Shown here: positions 1-11,377 of the stretch, one piece after another | Numbering within the stretch: the first letter of the stretch is position 1 | How the letters are laid out: each line of letters starts with the position of its first letter | Assembly (NCBI GenBank): GCA_027943245.1 | Contig: JANDJZ010000455.1 | Span: 1-34,006, forward strand | Source of the DNA: Acanthamoeba sp. SK_2022b | Taxonomy: Eukaryota > Discosea > Longamoebia > Acanthamoebidae | DNA: 34,006 bases | Direction of reading: 5' to 3' | Notes under the pieces: model-generated | Databases searched by the model: none | The model's input: the letters and a program-made list of their open reading frames with translations, nothing else | Told to the model about the DNA's origin: nothing | Made by a program: the position numbers and the translations under genes

Positions 1-602
1 CTCTGTCTGCCCGCGGCGTTCGAGCTCGACCGTTCCCTCTCCTTGGTGGTCGTGGTGGGCGCCTGGGCGGCCTGGAACGCCGAGAAGGCCGCCACCTTGC
101 GCTCGACGGTGCCGCGGCCGATAGAGCTGCGGTCGCCCGCCTGGCCCTCGAACGACTTGTTGTGCACGGAGGGCGAAGTAGTGGTTGGAGATGATGATTG
201 TGGAGTGGCGGCGACGGTTGCGGCGTGGGGGCGGGTAGCGCCAGAGGAGGCGACGGTTGCGGCGTGGGGGCGGGTAGCGCCAGAGGAGGAGTGCGAGACG
301 GAGAGCGACGAAGAGGTGGGAGGCAAAGAATGGGCTATGCTGGCGAGGCCGACTGACCTGGGATGTGTGGGCACGGACTCGCCGCTCCCCCCGTGGACGC
401 TGGGAAGGCTGACGGAGAAGCGAGCTCTCGAATCGCGTCGAGTGATTACGGGGGCGGCGGTGTAGTGTGGTGCAGGTTCAGAAACGCTCTCACCCCCCTC
501 CTCGTTGTAATCGTCATCCACCGCATCATAACCCTCTTCCTCCTTCTCTTTCAAATCGTTCTCCTTCTTTTTCTTCTTTCCGAATGAGAAGAACTTCTTC
601 AT
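1..602 (-). CDS. Low-complexity protein, N-terminal part (cut by window edge)
   Basis: The minus strand is open from an ATG at 602 to the left edge, about 200 codons without a stop. The product starts MKKFFSFGKKKKK, continues with a Lys/Glu-rich then Asp/Glu-rich stretch, and then becomes Ser/Thr/Pro/Ala-rich (residues about 50-150). A 13-residue unit (ASSGATRPHAATV) occurs twice because of an exact 39-bp tandem duplication. I recognise no domain. The basic N-terminus could bind membrane or RNA, but that is a guess. Its start lies 392 bp from GNA1 on the other strand, so the two may share a promoter. Low complexity and the missing 3' end make this the least certain gene here. GT/AG pairs inside could also mark an intron. 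Confidence 0.55.
   Translation of the reverse strand, partial: MKKFFSFGKKKKKENDLKEKEEEGYDAVDDDYNEEGGESVSEPAPHYTAAPVITRRDSRARFSVSLPSVHGGSGESVPTHPRSVGLASIAHSLPPTSSSLSVSHSSSGATRPHAATVASSGATRPHAATVAATPQSSSPTTTSPSVHNKSFEGQAGDRSSIGRGTVERKVAAFSAFQAAQAPTTTTKERERSSSNAAGRQ
211..288. repeat. Exact 39-bp tandem duplication (2 copies)
   Basis: Positions 211-249 and 250-288 are identical. The unit is 13 codons long, so the repeat keeps the minus-strand reading frame open and duplicates a 13-residue Ala/Ser/Thr/Pro segment. Confidence 0.95.
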
Positions 603-994
603 GCTGGGCTCACCTTCACAAGAAAGAAGGTGGAGGCAAAGATGGGGCCGGCTTCAGGAATGGTTCAGGGCCCGCCAGATCAAACGATGTCCAACAACAA
701 GTTGAAACTCTCAGGGTTCCGAGGCAAGCGTCCTCAGGCTGTTCACCTCCGTCGGACACCGAGAGTCAATCCGTAACGGATACGACCCACAAGGAAACAA
801 GTTTGTTTTTGTCGTTCAAATTTGAAACTTACAGAAACGGTTTCGAAAACCGTTTCGGAAAGCAAGAAAAACCAGCGACTGGGCTGGTGAGGTGCTCTAC
901 TTGTTGGCGCTGTTGGTGGCGGCTTCAGCAGGGCCTGCTATATCTTTCTCTACACCACCGCTACCACCAAGTGCTCAACAAACTCACAATCAAC
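603..994. promoter_or_regulatory. Shared divergent promoter region with two palindromes
   Basis: This 392-bp spacer separates the starts of the minus-strand low-complexity gene and GNA1. It contains a perfect 12-bp palindrome TTCAAATTTGAA (815-826). Eight bases further on is an inverted repeat, GAAACGGTTT / AAACCGTTTC (834-843 and 847-856), with a 3-base spacer. A TATA-like CTATATC lies at 938-944, about 50 bp upstream of the GNA1 start codon. The two close palindromes are candidate factor-binding sites. Their role is inferred only from position. Confidence 0.5.
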
Positions 995-1877
995 ATGTCG
1001 GCCGTAATCCGTCCCGTGCAAGATGGAGACTTTGTATTTCGCCTGCTCGAGCTGAGTGACTACGACAAGGGTCAGGCCTCCCCATCTGGGACTAGAGTAT
1101 AATTTGATGCACAGCCAACGATTAATTCAATCCATTGTGCGCCAACAGGCATCTGTCGCGTGCTGGGCCAGCTGACCGAAGTGGGCAACGTAACAAAGGA
1201 GCAGTTCGAACGTCGCTTCAACGAGTTCAGACAACAGGGAGACACCTACTTTGTGCTGGTGTGCGAGGACCTGGCCAAAAGGCAGGTAGCTGGCTGCGCC
1301 ACCCTCATGGTGGAAAAGAAGATCATTCACGACTGCGGCTCCGTACGCTCCCCTTTAGCCTTTCGCCCCGTCTGCTCTCCCTTGACTCAGCAACGCGTCC
1401 ACTGCCTTCCCCTGCCCGCACAGTGTGGGCACATTGAAGACGTAGTCGTGGACTCCACCTACCGTGGCAAGAACCTTGGCCTCAAGTACGCACTGTTCCC
1501 ACGCTGTTCTTTCCACGGCCTCTCGTGTGGGTAGCCTGCACGCATGCGCGCGTGCGTACATCGCTGACTTGGCTGTGCGCTCGTGATCCAGGTTGATTCA
1601 GCACCTGAGAGACATCGGCGAGAGGCTGGGCTGCTACAAGATAATACTGGACTGCTCGGAGAAGAACGTGCCCTTCTACGAACGCACCGGCTTCAAGAAG
1701 AAGTACGCTTTCCTCTTCCTTGTGCCACCGATTGCAGTCGCCTGAACATGGCCTCTACGTGCGTGGCTGGTGCCCTCCTCATCATACTTCCTCCCTCCTT
1801 CTTATCCTATACGCGCGTGCTTTCACAGGGAGGTGCAGATGGTGTGCTACATTCCCCAGAAGAAGGCGGCGCTCTAA
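995..1877 (+). CDS. GNA1: Glucosamine 6-phosphate N-acetyltransferase
   Basis: This GNAT-fold enzyme transfers acetyl from acetyl-CoA to glucosamine 6-phosphate, a cytosolic step toward UDP-GlcNAc, which feeds glycoproteins, GPI anchors and wall polysaccharides. Five exons (995-1070, 1149-1342, 1424-1485, 1592-1702, 1829-1877) joined at GT-AG sites give 163 residues, the usual length for this small family. Family signatures are present: an N-terminal VIRPVQDGDF, the EDVVVDSTYRGKNLG segment holding the acetyl-CoA-binding RxxGxG-type loop, and LDCSEKNVPFYERTGF near the C-terminus. The ORF ends after a short YIPQKKAAL tail. The ATG at 995 is chosen because it follows an A-rich leader and leads directly into the conserved N-terminus. 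The identification is firm, and every exon keeps phase. Confidence 0.96.
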
Positions 1878-2073
1878 GTGTAGCACTTTGGAGTCTCCCG
1901 CCCGAAACCACACGGTTTGGTGTGATCGCACACAGCATGTACATAGCTTTTGAAGACGTGTCTCTGGCCGTCGTATGCGCGCCAACAACGCGTCGAATTA
2001 CATTTCAATACAATTTATTTGCTATTTATTTTGTTTTTTGGAGTATCTCGAGGTAAGAGCAGCAGGCCACAAG

Positions 2074-4445
2074 ATGTGGCGAAGCCGGGAGGGGCGGGGC
2101 AGAGCTGTGGGTGGCTCTCGCGGGGGCAACGTAGGGCGAGGGACGGCAACAGATAACGGTGGCCTGCTGGGCCGCTACTTGGACTGGAAGAAGAGGAAGG
2201 CCCTGCAGGCCGCCAAAGAGCACGTGGGCAGAGGGGGGAGCGGGAGCAGCTACTTCGCGCCCTCCTCCTCTTTGGCGTTCACCTCCTCTTCCTCCTCCAC
2301 TTCTTCATCAAGGCTGCCCTTCTACTCTCCTCTCTACCTGCGACGCCTGCTCAGACGGCTCATCGAATTCGTCAAGCAATTACGCAGGCAGCAGCTGATT
2401 CACTTTGTGCTATGGGGTGGCGGTGCTCTATGCATGTACTCCCTGTGGCGCTGGTATAGAGCCGCCTTTCGCAAGTCCTGCATCCCTCCTCACGAGGTAT
2501 GTCAGCCACCCTGCTTATTTCTTTTATTAAATTAAATGGCAATTCTCTTTTAAACTAATCGATTTAGATATATATAGGTTAAATTGCATTAAAAAACGAA
2601 ATAGCATTATTGACCTATTTTATTCCACATCGGCTTTTCCACTTTTTAAAAACATTTGGCGTTTAAAATAATGTTGCAGGAGGACGAGGGAATTGTGGAC
2701 GTGTGCATCGTGGGCGCAGGGCCGAGCGGGGCAACGTGCGCCTACCACTTGGCCAAAGCCGGCCACAGGTTCGTTTTCCCTGCAATTGCAGCGCCAACAC
2801 CAAGTGTCAATTTGCGCATCGAGGCCTCACCACGTGTGGAATGGATGCGGTTCCGGCGGGCTGTCACAGCGTGATCCTGATCGACAGCCAGCGCTTCCCG
2901 CACGACAAGGTGTGCGGCGACGTGGTAACCCCGCTGGCCCAGAAGCACCTGGAGGAGATGGGCGTCCTTCAGCAAATCGTGCACGAGAAAGAGGGCCGAT
3001 GGGTACCACCAACACTCACTCGCACACACAACGCACGCACAAGGATATGTGGAGAGCTTAATAACGAATGGTGGCTGTGCAGGGCAACTCTGGCGGTTTC
3101 GTGAGTCCGTCGGGCCTGAGCTTCATCGGAAAGTTGACCACCGGTGAGCGGCTGCTCTCCGTACAGAGGATCATCCTCGACGAGAAGATCGCCTACGCGG
3201 CCGAGAGCGCCGGCGCCACGCTCCTGGACGGCTACACAGTCAAAGTGAGACCTCTCACTCTTTCCTGTCCCTCAGCTTGCGCTCTCCCTGCTTTTACTCA
3301 GATCTGTCGACACCTCGTGTGTGCGTGTGCAGTCGGTCAAGTGGCATCCAGAGGACGAGCTCTGGACCGTCGTGCTCGATACAATGGACACTCACGGCGA
3401 GAACTGTACGCCGCCGCCATTACAGAAGGCGTTGACCTTCGACTAATTTGTGCGTTTGTGTGGGCGCGGTCGCAGATGTGTATAGGGCGCGCGCGTTGGT
3501 TGCGTGTGACGGGGCCAAATCGGAGATAGCGCGCCAGCTCGGGGTCGTCACCTCGCCGCCCAACACCTTTTGCTGTCGCTCCTTTGCCAAGGTTCGCCCA
3601 CGCTCCGACGCCCGACGGTTGAGCTCGTCGTGTGTGTGTTCTCGCTCACCTTTCGTTGGCGCGGTCCTGCTTCCAGGCCGGCACCCATTCGTTTCCCAAC
3701 GCGGACCACGTGTCGTTCTACTCCGAGCAGCTGCTGCCGGGCTTCTTCGTGGTGTTTCACGAGCTCGAGGACTTCCTCAACATGTGCTGCTACTTCATCC
3801 CGCTGCCCTCGGCGTCGCGATGGAAGGGCCGCACGGTCGAGGAGCTCCAGGAAGCCTACGCCACCTACATGGAGACCGACCCCTACATCAAGCAGGCGCT
3901 CGGGCCCGACGTCGCCGTCACCCCGTGCAAGGTGCGCCGCGGCGCCCTTCACGCCTCGCGCGCGCGTGTGTGTGTCGCAGATCGCTTGGTCGCGAGGAGG
4001 CTGACCCGGAGCTCCCTCTAGTTCGCGCCGATGCGCGTCGGCGGCGTGTCGAGGAGTTACGGCAACCACTTCCTGGTGGTGGGCGACGCCGCGGGGCAGG
4101 TCGATCCGCTGACCGGAGGTGCGACGCCGTGTCGTCTCGACGACCGAGCGCTCGTTCGACTCACGCTGCGGGGCGTCGTGTTGTTGGGGGGGGGGGTGGC
4201 GGTATCGCGCTGCCACACAGGGGGCATCCACTTCGCGATGGAGGCGGCCAAGATAGCGGCGGAGACGCTCGTTGAGGCCTTCCGAGAGGGCGACCTCACC
4301 GCGAGTCGGCTCAAAGTGTATCAACAACGATGGAGGAGGGCCTTTGGGTGGGACTTTTGGCTGTGCGTGCCTCCGTGCCCTCTCCCCTTCCCTCTCTTTC
4401 CTCGCGGCGTCGGTGGTCTCATGTCTTACCGCTCTGCTCGTCCTA

Positions 4446-4505
<60 letters not shown>

Positions 4506-4680
4506 TGTGTCGGTCCACACGCAGGTCCTTCCTGATCCTGCGGCTGCTGTACAGATTCCCCATCCTCTTGAACGCCGCTGCCGAGGTGATCAAGCGCAAG
4601 GGCGACGCGTTCGTGGGCGCATGGGCCACGGTATGCTGCCGCTCTCCGTGTGCATGCGTTGGTCACCTCCTCACCACTCA

Positions 4681-4727
<47 letters not shown>

Positions 4728-4945
4728 TTTGTGCCCCAGGCAATGATGGGCGGTAGGAGCAAGATATGGTTCTTCTATCCCACATGGTGAGTATCGCCGC
4801 ACACGCCGCACACGCGCGCCTGCGGCTTGCGACTAACGAATCCCAACCACCACCAATCGCCAGCGCTTGCCCCATCGCGCTGCAGGCCTTTGTATTGCTC
4901 TGGCGACAACTGTGGTATGGCAAGCTCACTCCACCAGGCACATAA
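2074..4945 (+). CDS. Geranylgeranyl-reductase-family FAD oxidoreductase, membrane-anchored
   Basis: Twelve exons give about 570 residues. Exon 1 (2074-2496) encodes a basic, Ser-rich N-terminus and one hydrophobic segment near residues 107-127 (LIHFVLWGGGALCMYSLW), a likely membrane anchor. The flavoprotein begins at 2680: the dinucleotide-binding loop VCIVGAGPSGATCAYHL, then FPHDKVCGDVVTP, which resembles the active-site region of geranylgeranyl reductases, then ALVACDGAKSEIARQLG, then FLVVGDAAGQVDPLTGGGIH, the second FAD motif. The last exon (4864-4945) was chosen because acceptor 4863 gives a continuous hydrophobic/aromatic end, ALQAFVLLWRQLWYGKL. The family uses FAD and reductant to saturate isoprenoid double bonds (phytyl chains in plants, archaeal lipids). 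The substrate in an amoeba without plastids is unknown. A related squalene-epoxidase/UbiH-type monooxygenase is less likely because of the VCGD motif. Confidence 0.86.
4446..4507. repeat. (CGTG)n microsatellite in an intron
   Basis: About 15 copies of a CGTG tetranucleotide lie directly before the acceptor side of the ninth intron of the geranylgeranyl reductase gene. Confidence 0.95.
4684..4725. repeat. (GT)n microsatellite in an intron
   Basis: About 21 GT units lie in the short intron between 4629 and 4739 of the geranylgeranyl reductase gene, ending close to the acceptor. Confidence 0.95.
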
Positions 4946-5550
4946 ACCGGAGCGAACACTTCTCCTTCTGCATGTGTTGTTGTCTTTGTGCTGTCCTCTT
5001 CGCCCCCCCCCTCGTTGAAACAACTCCGGCGGCCAGTCCCATAACTGCGGCGAGGCAGGCCTGCCCGGGCCTCAAATGTCGTTGTGGTCCACTTGGCCAG
5101 CGACAAAGGGTGAGTGTTTGTCCGTCGTGCAGGTGGCGCGCTGCGTGATGCGCGTCAGTCAGCTCGAGACGGAGACAGACGGGGTGTGCGTAGTGGCCGA
5201 GTCTTTATGGGGCGAGTAACCACAATTACGGCGCAACCTCTGTAGTTCTCCAACAGCAATTGCTCAGGAATAATCAGTCGTGCTCTCCACCCCTTGAGGG
5301 CTCGACTCGTCTCCTCCGCGGCACATCTTTTTATCGATGAATAAGGCTGATCAAAACTAAACTTGAAAAAAAAACACCTAAATACAGATAAATACAAACT
5401 TGTCATTCCGGGTTATTTCCTGGGGCGACCGATGAGGGAATGTTCGAGTGAGTTGGCCAACTGGCAAACCAACACAAGCGCAACTTCCTCGGCGGCTTGG
5501 GTTGCGATTATTGGACTCGGGAGCGCTCTCGCTGCGAGGAGGAGGAATAA
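4946..5550. other. Intergenic: reductase 3' flank and strumpellin 5' flank
   Basis: There is no convincing gene in these 605 bp. The left half is GC-rich with short chance ORFs. The right half has AT-rich patches, including an A9 run at 5366-5374 and AAATA motifs near 5379-5397. The strumpellin start codon at 5551 is preceded by a G/A-rich leader ending GGAATAA. I see no clear TATA box or structured RNA. Confidence 0.6.
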
Positions 5551-8500
5551 ATGCAGGGCGAGGATTTCCTGAGCGAGAACAATGTGGCCGGGCAGACGAT
5601 CTTGAGGCTGGTGAGTAGAGGAAATGCGATCATCGCCGAGCTTCTGCGCCTGTCGGACAACATCCCGCCCCCCTTCATCTTGCCGCCTCTTGATAAGCGG
5701 AAGAGCGTGGTCAAGCGTCCCTACGACGATATAATCTTCGATTTTAAGTACTTGAAAAATCAGGAGCTCTACGAGACGCGAATTGAGAGCAGCCCCGAAT
5801 TGAGTGATCTCGATGGCGAATTTCGTGATGCCCACATCGACATTCTTCGCCGCTTCTACCAGCTCTTCGAAAGCGTGTACAAGTACATCACTGATTTCCT
5901 GAAATATCTCGAAGATATGGAGGAGGGCGTGTTCATCCAGCAGACCCTCGAGGTGCGTCCCGCGGCCGGCTCTATGCTCTCTCTGCACCTCTTCTTCACT
6001 CTTCCTCACTCTTCCTCACGCCATGTCGTTTCCTCTTTTCTGCTTCTTGCCACCAGGGTGTCCTGTTGAACCAGGATGGTCAGCAGCTCTTTGCCGAGGC
6101 CGTCTACCTATACGGTATCATGCTGTTCCTGCTCGACCAGCGGATCGGTGGTGAGGTCAGGGAGCGCATGCTCATCTCCTACCTGCGTTACAAGGTACGC
6201 TCTCTCTGCCTTCATATGCGTCGATTACCATGAACGCCGCTGCTACTTCATCTTCTTCTTTTGAACTTGTCTCTCGGCTCATCGCTCTCCTCCTTCTACA
6301 CGTGCAGGGACACACCGACCTGCCTCTGATCGATGAGGTGTGCAAGCTGTGCCGCAACACCGGCTATGTACCGGGACAGCCCAAGCCGCCCAAGTATCCC
6401 GAGGACTACTTCAAGAGGTATATCTTCTACTCCAAAACAAATAGACAAACGTAATAAATAAATAAACAAATAAATAATATTTATAGTTATTTAATAATAC
6501 AACAAGCACGAGTTGGCTGATGGCGGGCGCGTTGGTAGGTTTCCTCTTCCGATGACAGTGGTGGAGATGATCATCGGCCGCCTTCGGTCGGACGACATCT
6601 ACTCACAGATGCAGTGCTACCCCCTTCCCGAGCACCGCTCCACCGCGCTCGCCACGCAGGCTGCCATGCTCTACGTGATCCTCTACTTCGCTCCCCACCT
6701 CCTGAACAAGGAACAGGTACACAACAACAACAACAACTCGGCAACTGCATGTTATCAAGTCTAGTCCACCCCTTTCCCTGATGACCCCTACTCGCCCTCT
6801 ACTTGTTCATCCAAGGCCTCCATGCGCGAGATCGTCGACAAGCACTTTGCGGACAACTGGGTCATCTCCTTCTTCCTCGGCTACACTGGTGCGCCGCCCA
6901 CGCCCCGCCCTTGACGCCTTCTGCTCGGGGGCAGTTCATCCTGACCGATCCCTGTCTTGCCTTGTCTGGTTCGCACGCCGGCGCAGTTGATCTGTCGCTC
7001 GAGTGGGAGCGCTACCCGGCAGCCGTCACCGCGCTCAACAACACCATTGGCATCCCCAACGTCAAGGTCCTGGCCAAGCGCCACTGGGAAAAGCTGCCCA
7101 AGCTGCAGCAGGAGATCCAACACTACCTGACCGAGGTAGGGCCTCGCCCCGACCCTTTGCTCTTTTGATCGGCACTCACCCCATTCTCGACGCATGACGA
7201 CGGTGACGGCAGGGCGTGCTCAATGAGGAGTTTGTGCTGAGCAGCCACGCGCAGCTGATGAACTGCCTGCGGCACACCAACGCCTCGCTGCGCTGGTTGA
7301 TGCTGCACTACACCACCACAAACAAGAAGCTGCGAGATGTGATCACCCTCACCGGTGCGTAGCCCTTCCCTCTACACCGCAGACGCAACGCAACGCACTC
7401 GTTTGTTTGATTGGCTCGGCTCACCGACGCGCACGACGCACCAACACATGCAGAGATCAGGCTCGATGGCGTGTTGCTCCTTCTGCTCAACGTGGCGCAG
7501 CTCGAGTACCTGCTCAAGAACCTGTTCCAGAAGATCTTGGACGACAAGGACGACAAGTGGAACGAGTGCCGGGCGCAGGGCGCCGAGCGTATGAGCGAAC
7601 TTGGTGCGTTCTCTCTCTCGCTCTCTCTCGAGAGAGCTTTGCCGCCCATGGGCCACAGGCATTCCAGCTGACCGGGCCTCGTGCGTGCTGTCTCCCTCCA
7701 GGCGAGTACTTCTCCGGCGACAAGCCGCTCACGCGCGTCAAGAAGAACGAGAACCTGCAGAAGTGGTTCGTCACGATCGGCGACAAGATCAAAGACCTGG
7801 ACTACCACGACTCCACGGCCGCCGGCAGGAAGATCCAGCAGCTCATGGAGGCCCTGAAGGAGGTCGAGCAGTTCGAACAGGTCTGCCCCTCACGTGTGCT
7901 GTTGTGTTGGAGTTGGTGTTGGTGTTGGTGTTGGTGTTGGTGTTGTGCGAAGGGGAGTGCGCTGACGTTTGGCTGCCAGATCGAGTCCTCGCTTCAAGTC
8001 AAGCAGTTCCTTTCCGACACGCGCGAGCTGCTGGCCCAGATGCTGAAGATCGTGAACATCAAGGAGCAGTACCTCGTCATGATGAGCTCCGTGGCCGACA
8101 TCTCCTACGGCTTCCAGCTCATCAACGAATACATTCCGCTGATGCAGGAGCGAATCAAGCGGTACTGCCCCCTCCCCTCCCAAGCCACACACCACAGACT
8201 GGGGCGATGGCGTGTGCGGGCAAGGCTCACGTTGCTCTGGTGGTGTATACCTCGCCAGCGACCCGTCGTCGACGATCAAGCTCCGCTCGACCTTCCTCAA
8301 GCTCTCCTCCATCCTCGACCTGCCGCTCGTGCGCATCGTGCAGTCCAACAGCCCCGACTTGTACAGCGTCTCCGAGTTCTACTCGGGCAAGCTCGTCTTG
8401 TTCGTTAGACGTGTACGCATTTCTTTTCTCTTTTCTTCTTCATATTTTCATTTCTTTTTCTCTTTACTTGTGCAGGTGTAGACTAAACGTTGAATGGGTT

Positions 8501-9567
8501 GATTGATGGTGGTGCAGGTGATGGAGATCATCCCGAAGAGCATGTTCTTCATTCTCAACGACATCATCGACCTGCAGACCAACAAGATCAAGGAGCTCCC
8601 CACGCGGCTCGAGAAGGTCGAGCTCAAGGACTTTGCGCAGCTCGACGAGCGCAACCAGCTGGCCAAGCTCACCCACGGCGTCTCCAAGTTCACCGAGGGC
8701 ATTCTGGCCATGCAGACCACGCTCGTGGGCATCATCAAGGTGGAGCCGAAGCAGCTCCTCGAGGAGGGAATCCGAAAGGTGCCGCACCTCTCTCTCTCTC
8801 TTATGTGTTGTGTGTGTGAGAGAGACTGACCGGCAATGGTATGCAGGAGCTCGTGTTCAAGCTCGCCAACGCGATGGACAAGATTCTCATCTTCAAGACG
8901 GGCAAGATCGACGAGTTCGAGACTCGGCTCAAGCAGCTGGCCTCGCAGCTGGACGGCTTCTCTCGGTCCTTCCAATGTACGTGCGCGCGCATTCCTCGCG
9001 TTCCTCCCAACCCACCACTTTAAGCGATGTGCGTCACTGATCGAACAACGAATGCGTGGCCACGCACGAACGGGCGCCAACGACAACAGACATCCAGGAC
9101 TACGTCAACATCTACGGCCTGAAGATCTGGCAGGAGGAGTTCTCGCGCATCGTCAACTACAACGTCGAGCAGGAGTGCAACTCCTTCCTCAAGACCAAGG
9201 TCTACGACCACCAGTCCATGTACCAGAGCACCGCCATCCCCATCCCCCGCTTCCCGTCTGTAGATAACTCGGTCAACTTCATCGGACGGTAATCCTCCTC
9301 CCCTTCCGCCTTCTTGCCAAGAGTGTGGTGCTCGACTAACTTGTGCTGTGATGTGTCACTGTTAGACTCGCACGGGCGCTGCTGCAGCACACCAACTACA
9401 ACAACACAATTTTCCTGGACCAGATGTCCGCGTGGTACGACAAGGACGGGCGAGAGCTCATCGGCATCCGCACCTTCGACCTTCTCCTGCGTAGCGTGGG
9501 CGTGTTTGGCGTATCCGGCCTCGACCGCCTCCTCTGCTTCATGATCGTCAAGGAACTCCAGGTATGC

Positions 9568-9613
<46 letters not shown>

Positions 9614-11075
9614 ACACAACCCACCGCGCGCGTGTGCAAACAGTTGTTGCTAACATTCGTCGTGTGTGTGCATGTGTGCCATGGTCATAGACCTTCGTGG
9701 CCACCGTGCGCAAGATGATGGACAAGAACATGTCCAAATTTTTGACTGACTTCACCAAGGAGTTGAGCCCCACCTCCACGCTCCCGACCAACACCGTCAA
9801 GCTGTACAACACCGCGGTCAACTACACCAACAAGCTGTGGCCCATCTTCATGAGTAGGCCCATCTACCCCCCCCCTCTCCCTTTCCCGCTCGATCGAGAG
9901 CCCAGCCGCCGTTCGCTTGCTAATGCTCTCCCCCACCAACCGTCAGGCACGACCTCGCGGATCGGACAGATGCAGCTGCTCAGACGGCAGATCGCCAACG
10001 CCCTCAACGTGCGCTGCCTCCTCTCCTCCCTCCCACGTGCACTTGTGTGGTGGTGGTGGTGGTGGTGTGTGGTTGGTCCTTGTCTCGCTCATCGGATATC
10101 GGTCGGCCGGGTTCGCAGTGGCTGACCAAGCTTGACTCGAACTCGCTGAGCCTGAGCTTGACCGTCATCAACAACGCCCTCATTTCCGACATTCAGCAGC
10201 ACTACCAGAAGTGCGCCACGCCTCGCCCCCCCCCCAACCCACCACACGGGCGAGACGGCTATGGCTGACCGCGTGTTCTGTTACAAACCAGCCCCGAGAA
10301 GCCCTACCCGGGCGAGGACAACCCCCTCTTGTCCGAGCTCACCCGCTACCTCGAGACCGCCGGCATCCACGACCCCTACACCAAGGTGCGCCTTGCCTGC
10401 CTTTGCCTCCTCAGCCATCGCGCGGCGGCGTCGTCTCAAAATCCCTGACATCGGCGCGTGCGTGTCGTGCGCAGATCTACATCACCACCTCTTCGCTGGA
10501 GGGCTTCCCCGTCCTCATGTTCCTGTTCGTCGCCTCGCAGATGCCCAAGTTCACCTACAACCGATCGCTCAGTACGCGGCCTCTCTCTTATTTCCCCATC
10601 GGGACAAGGCCTCTCTCTTCTTTCCTTCACCTGACCTCCTCTCGTTTCGATTGCTGCATCGGTGCGCGCAGAGACCATCATGGCCCAGAAGCCCAAGGAC
10701 AAGAGCTCGGTGGACGCCATCCCGTTCGTGGTGGGCGTGATCACCCTCCTCAAGCAGTTCCACTCGGTCTACACGCAGCAGTTCCTGGCCTACCTCGGCC
10801 AATACGTGCGGAGCCTCATCAACATCACCGTCGGAGGGTAAGTTATCCTCCCCCCTCTCCCAATCCAAGCAAAAGGCACCGAATGGCCGCTGACACTCGC
10901 TCGACACGCCACATGGCACATACACAGAGACGAGAAGGGGCGCACGCAGGACTACCCGGTGGAGGTAGTCAACATTCTGCTGTTCTTGGAGGAGTTCTGC
11001 CGCTACAGCAAGATGGACCGGAAGGTGGTGGAGGGCTATCTCCCGCCCTACGTCTTCGACCAGTTCACTCACTGA
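5551..11075 (+). CDS. WASHC5: Strumpellin (WASH complex subunit 5)
   Basis: Strumpellin is the large helical scaffold of the WASH regulatory complex. It helps activate Arp2/3-driven actin assembly on endosomes for cargo sorting. More than 20 exons, all with GT-AG introns that keep phase, give about 1,150 residues, the normal length. Similarity runs from end to end: [20 protein letters not shown] at the start, then [114 protein letters not shown], and YVFDQFTH before the stop. The start at 5551 matches the first conserved residue block. A TTGGTG repeat and a (CA)n array sit in introns. No exon appears to be missing or broken. Confidence 0.98.
7912..7945. repeat. (TTGGTG)n repeat in a strumpellin intron
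   Basis: Five to six copies of a TTGGTG hexamer lie in a short intron of about 100 bp (from about 7881 to 7979). Confidence 0.85.
9569..9612. repeat. (CA)n microsatellite in a strumpellin intron
   Basis: About 21 CA units begin seven bases after the donor GT of the intron that follows the [15 protein letters not shown] exon. Confidence 0.95.
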
Positions 11076-11377
11076 GACCCATCGACTCCTCCACTACACA
11101 TTTCCCACTGCGACAATTTGGCGATTGGAGGCGCGTCCAGCTATCAAATGCAGTCGTGTTGCGGTGTGTCGGGCCGATCGCCACAAAGGACCGTGGCGCC
11201 TTGGACAAGAAGCAAACGAAACAACCGAGAGAGCTGTGGTGGCGCGACAGGAATTTCCGAATGTTTTCTTGGTCAAATGACAGGAGGAAAATAACACGAA
11301 AAAGAGCATCAAAGAAATAAATAAAGAAAAGCGCCCCCACACAGATCAAAAACTTTCCAGCAGAACGTGCGTGCATC
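11076..11377. other. Intergenic: strumpellin 3' end and next gene's leader
   Basis: This 302-bp spacer lies between two plus-strand genes. AATAAATAAA-type sequence near 11315-11325 is a candidate polyadenylation signal for strumpellin. It lies only about 55 bp before the next start codon, so the two transcripts may nearly touch. No ORF here looks coding. Confidence 0.5.

Noticed and set aside
3548..4762. Minus-strand ORF of 404 codons across the reductase gene
   Set aside because: It runs through exons and introns of a well-supported plus-strand gene and includes translated CGTG and GT microsatellites (His-Ala-Arg-Thr repeats).
7407..8506. Long plus-strand ORFs overlapping strumpellin in other frames
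   Set aside because: They cross introns of strumpellin, whose own exons match the family from end to end.
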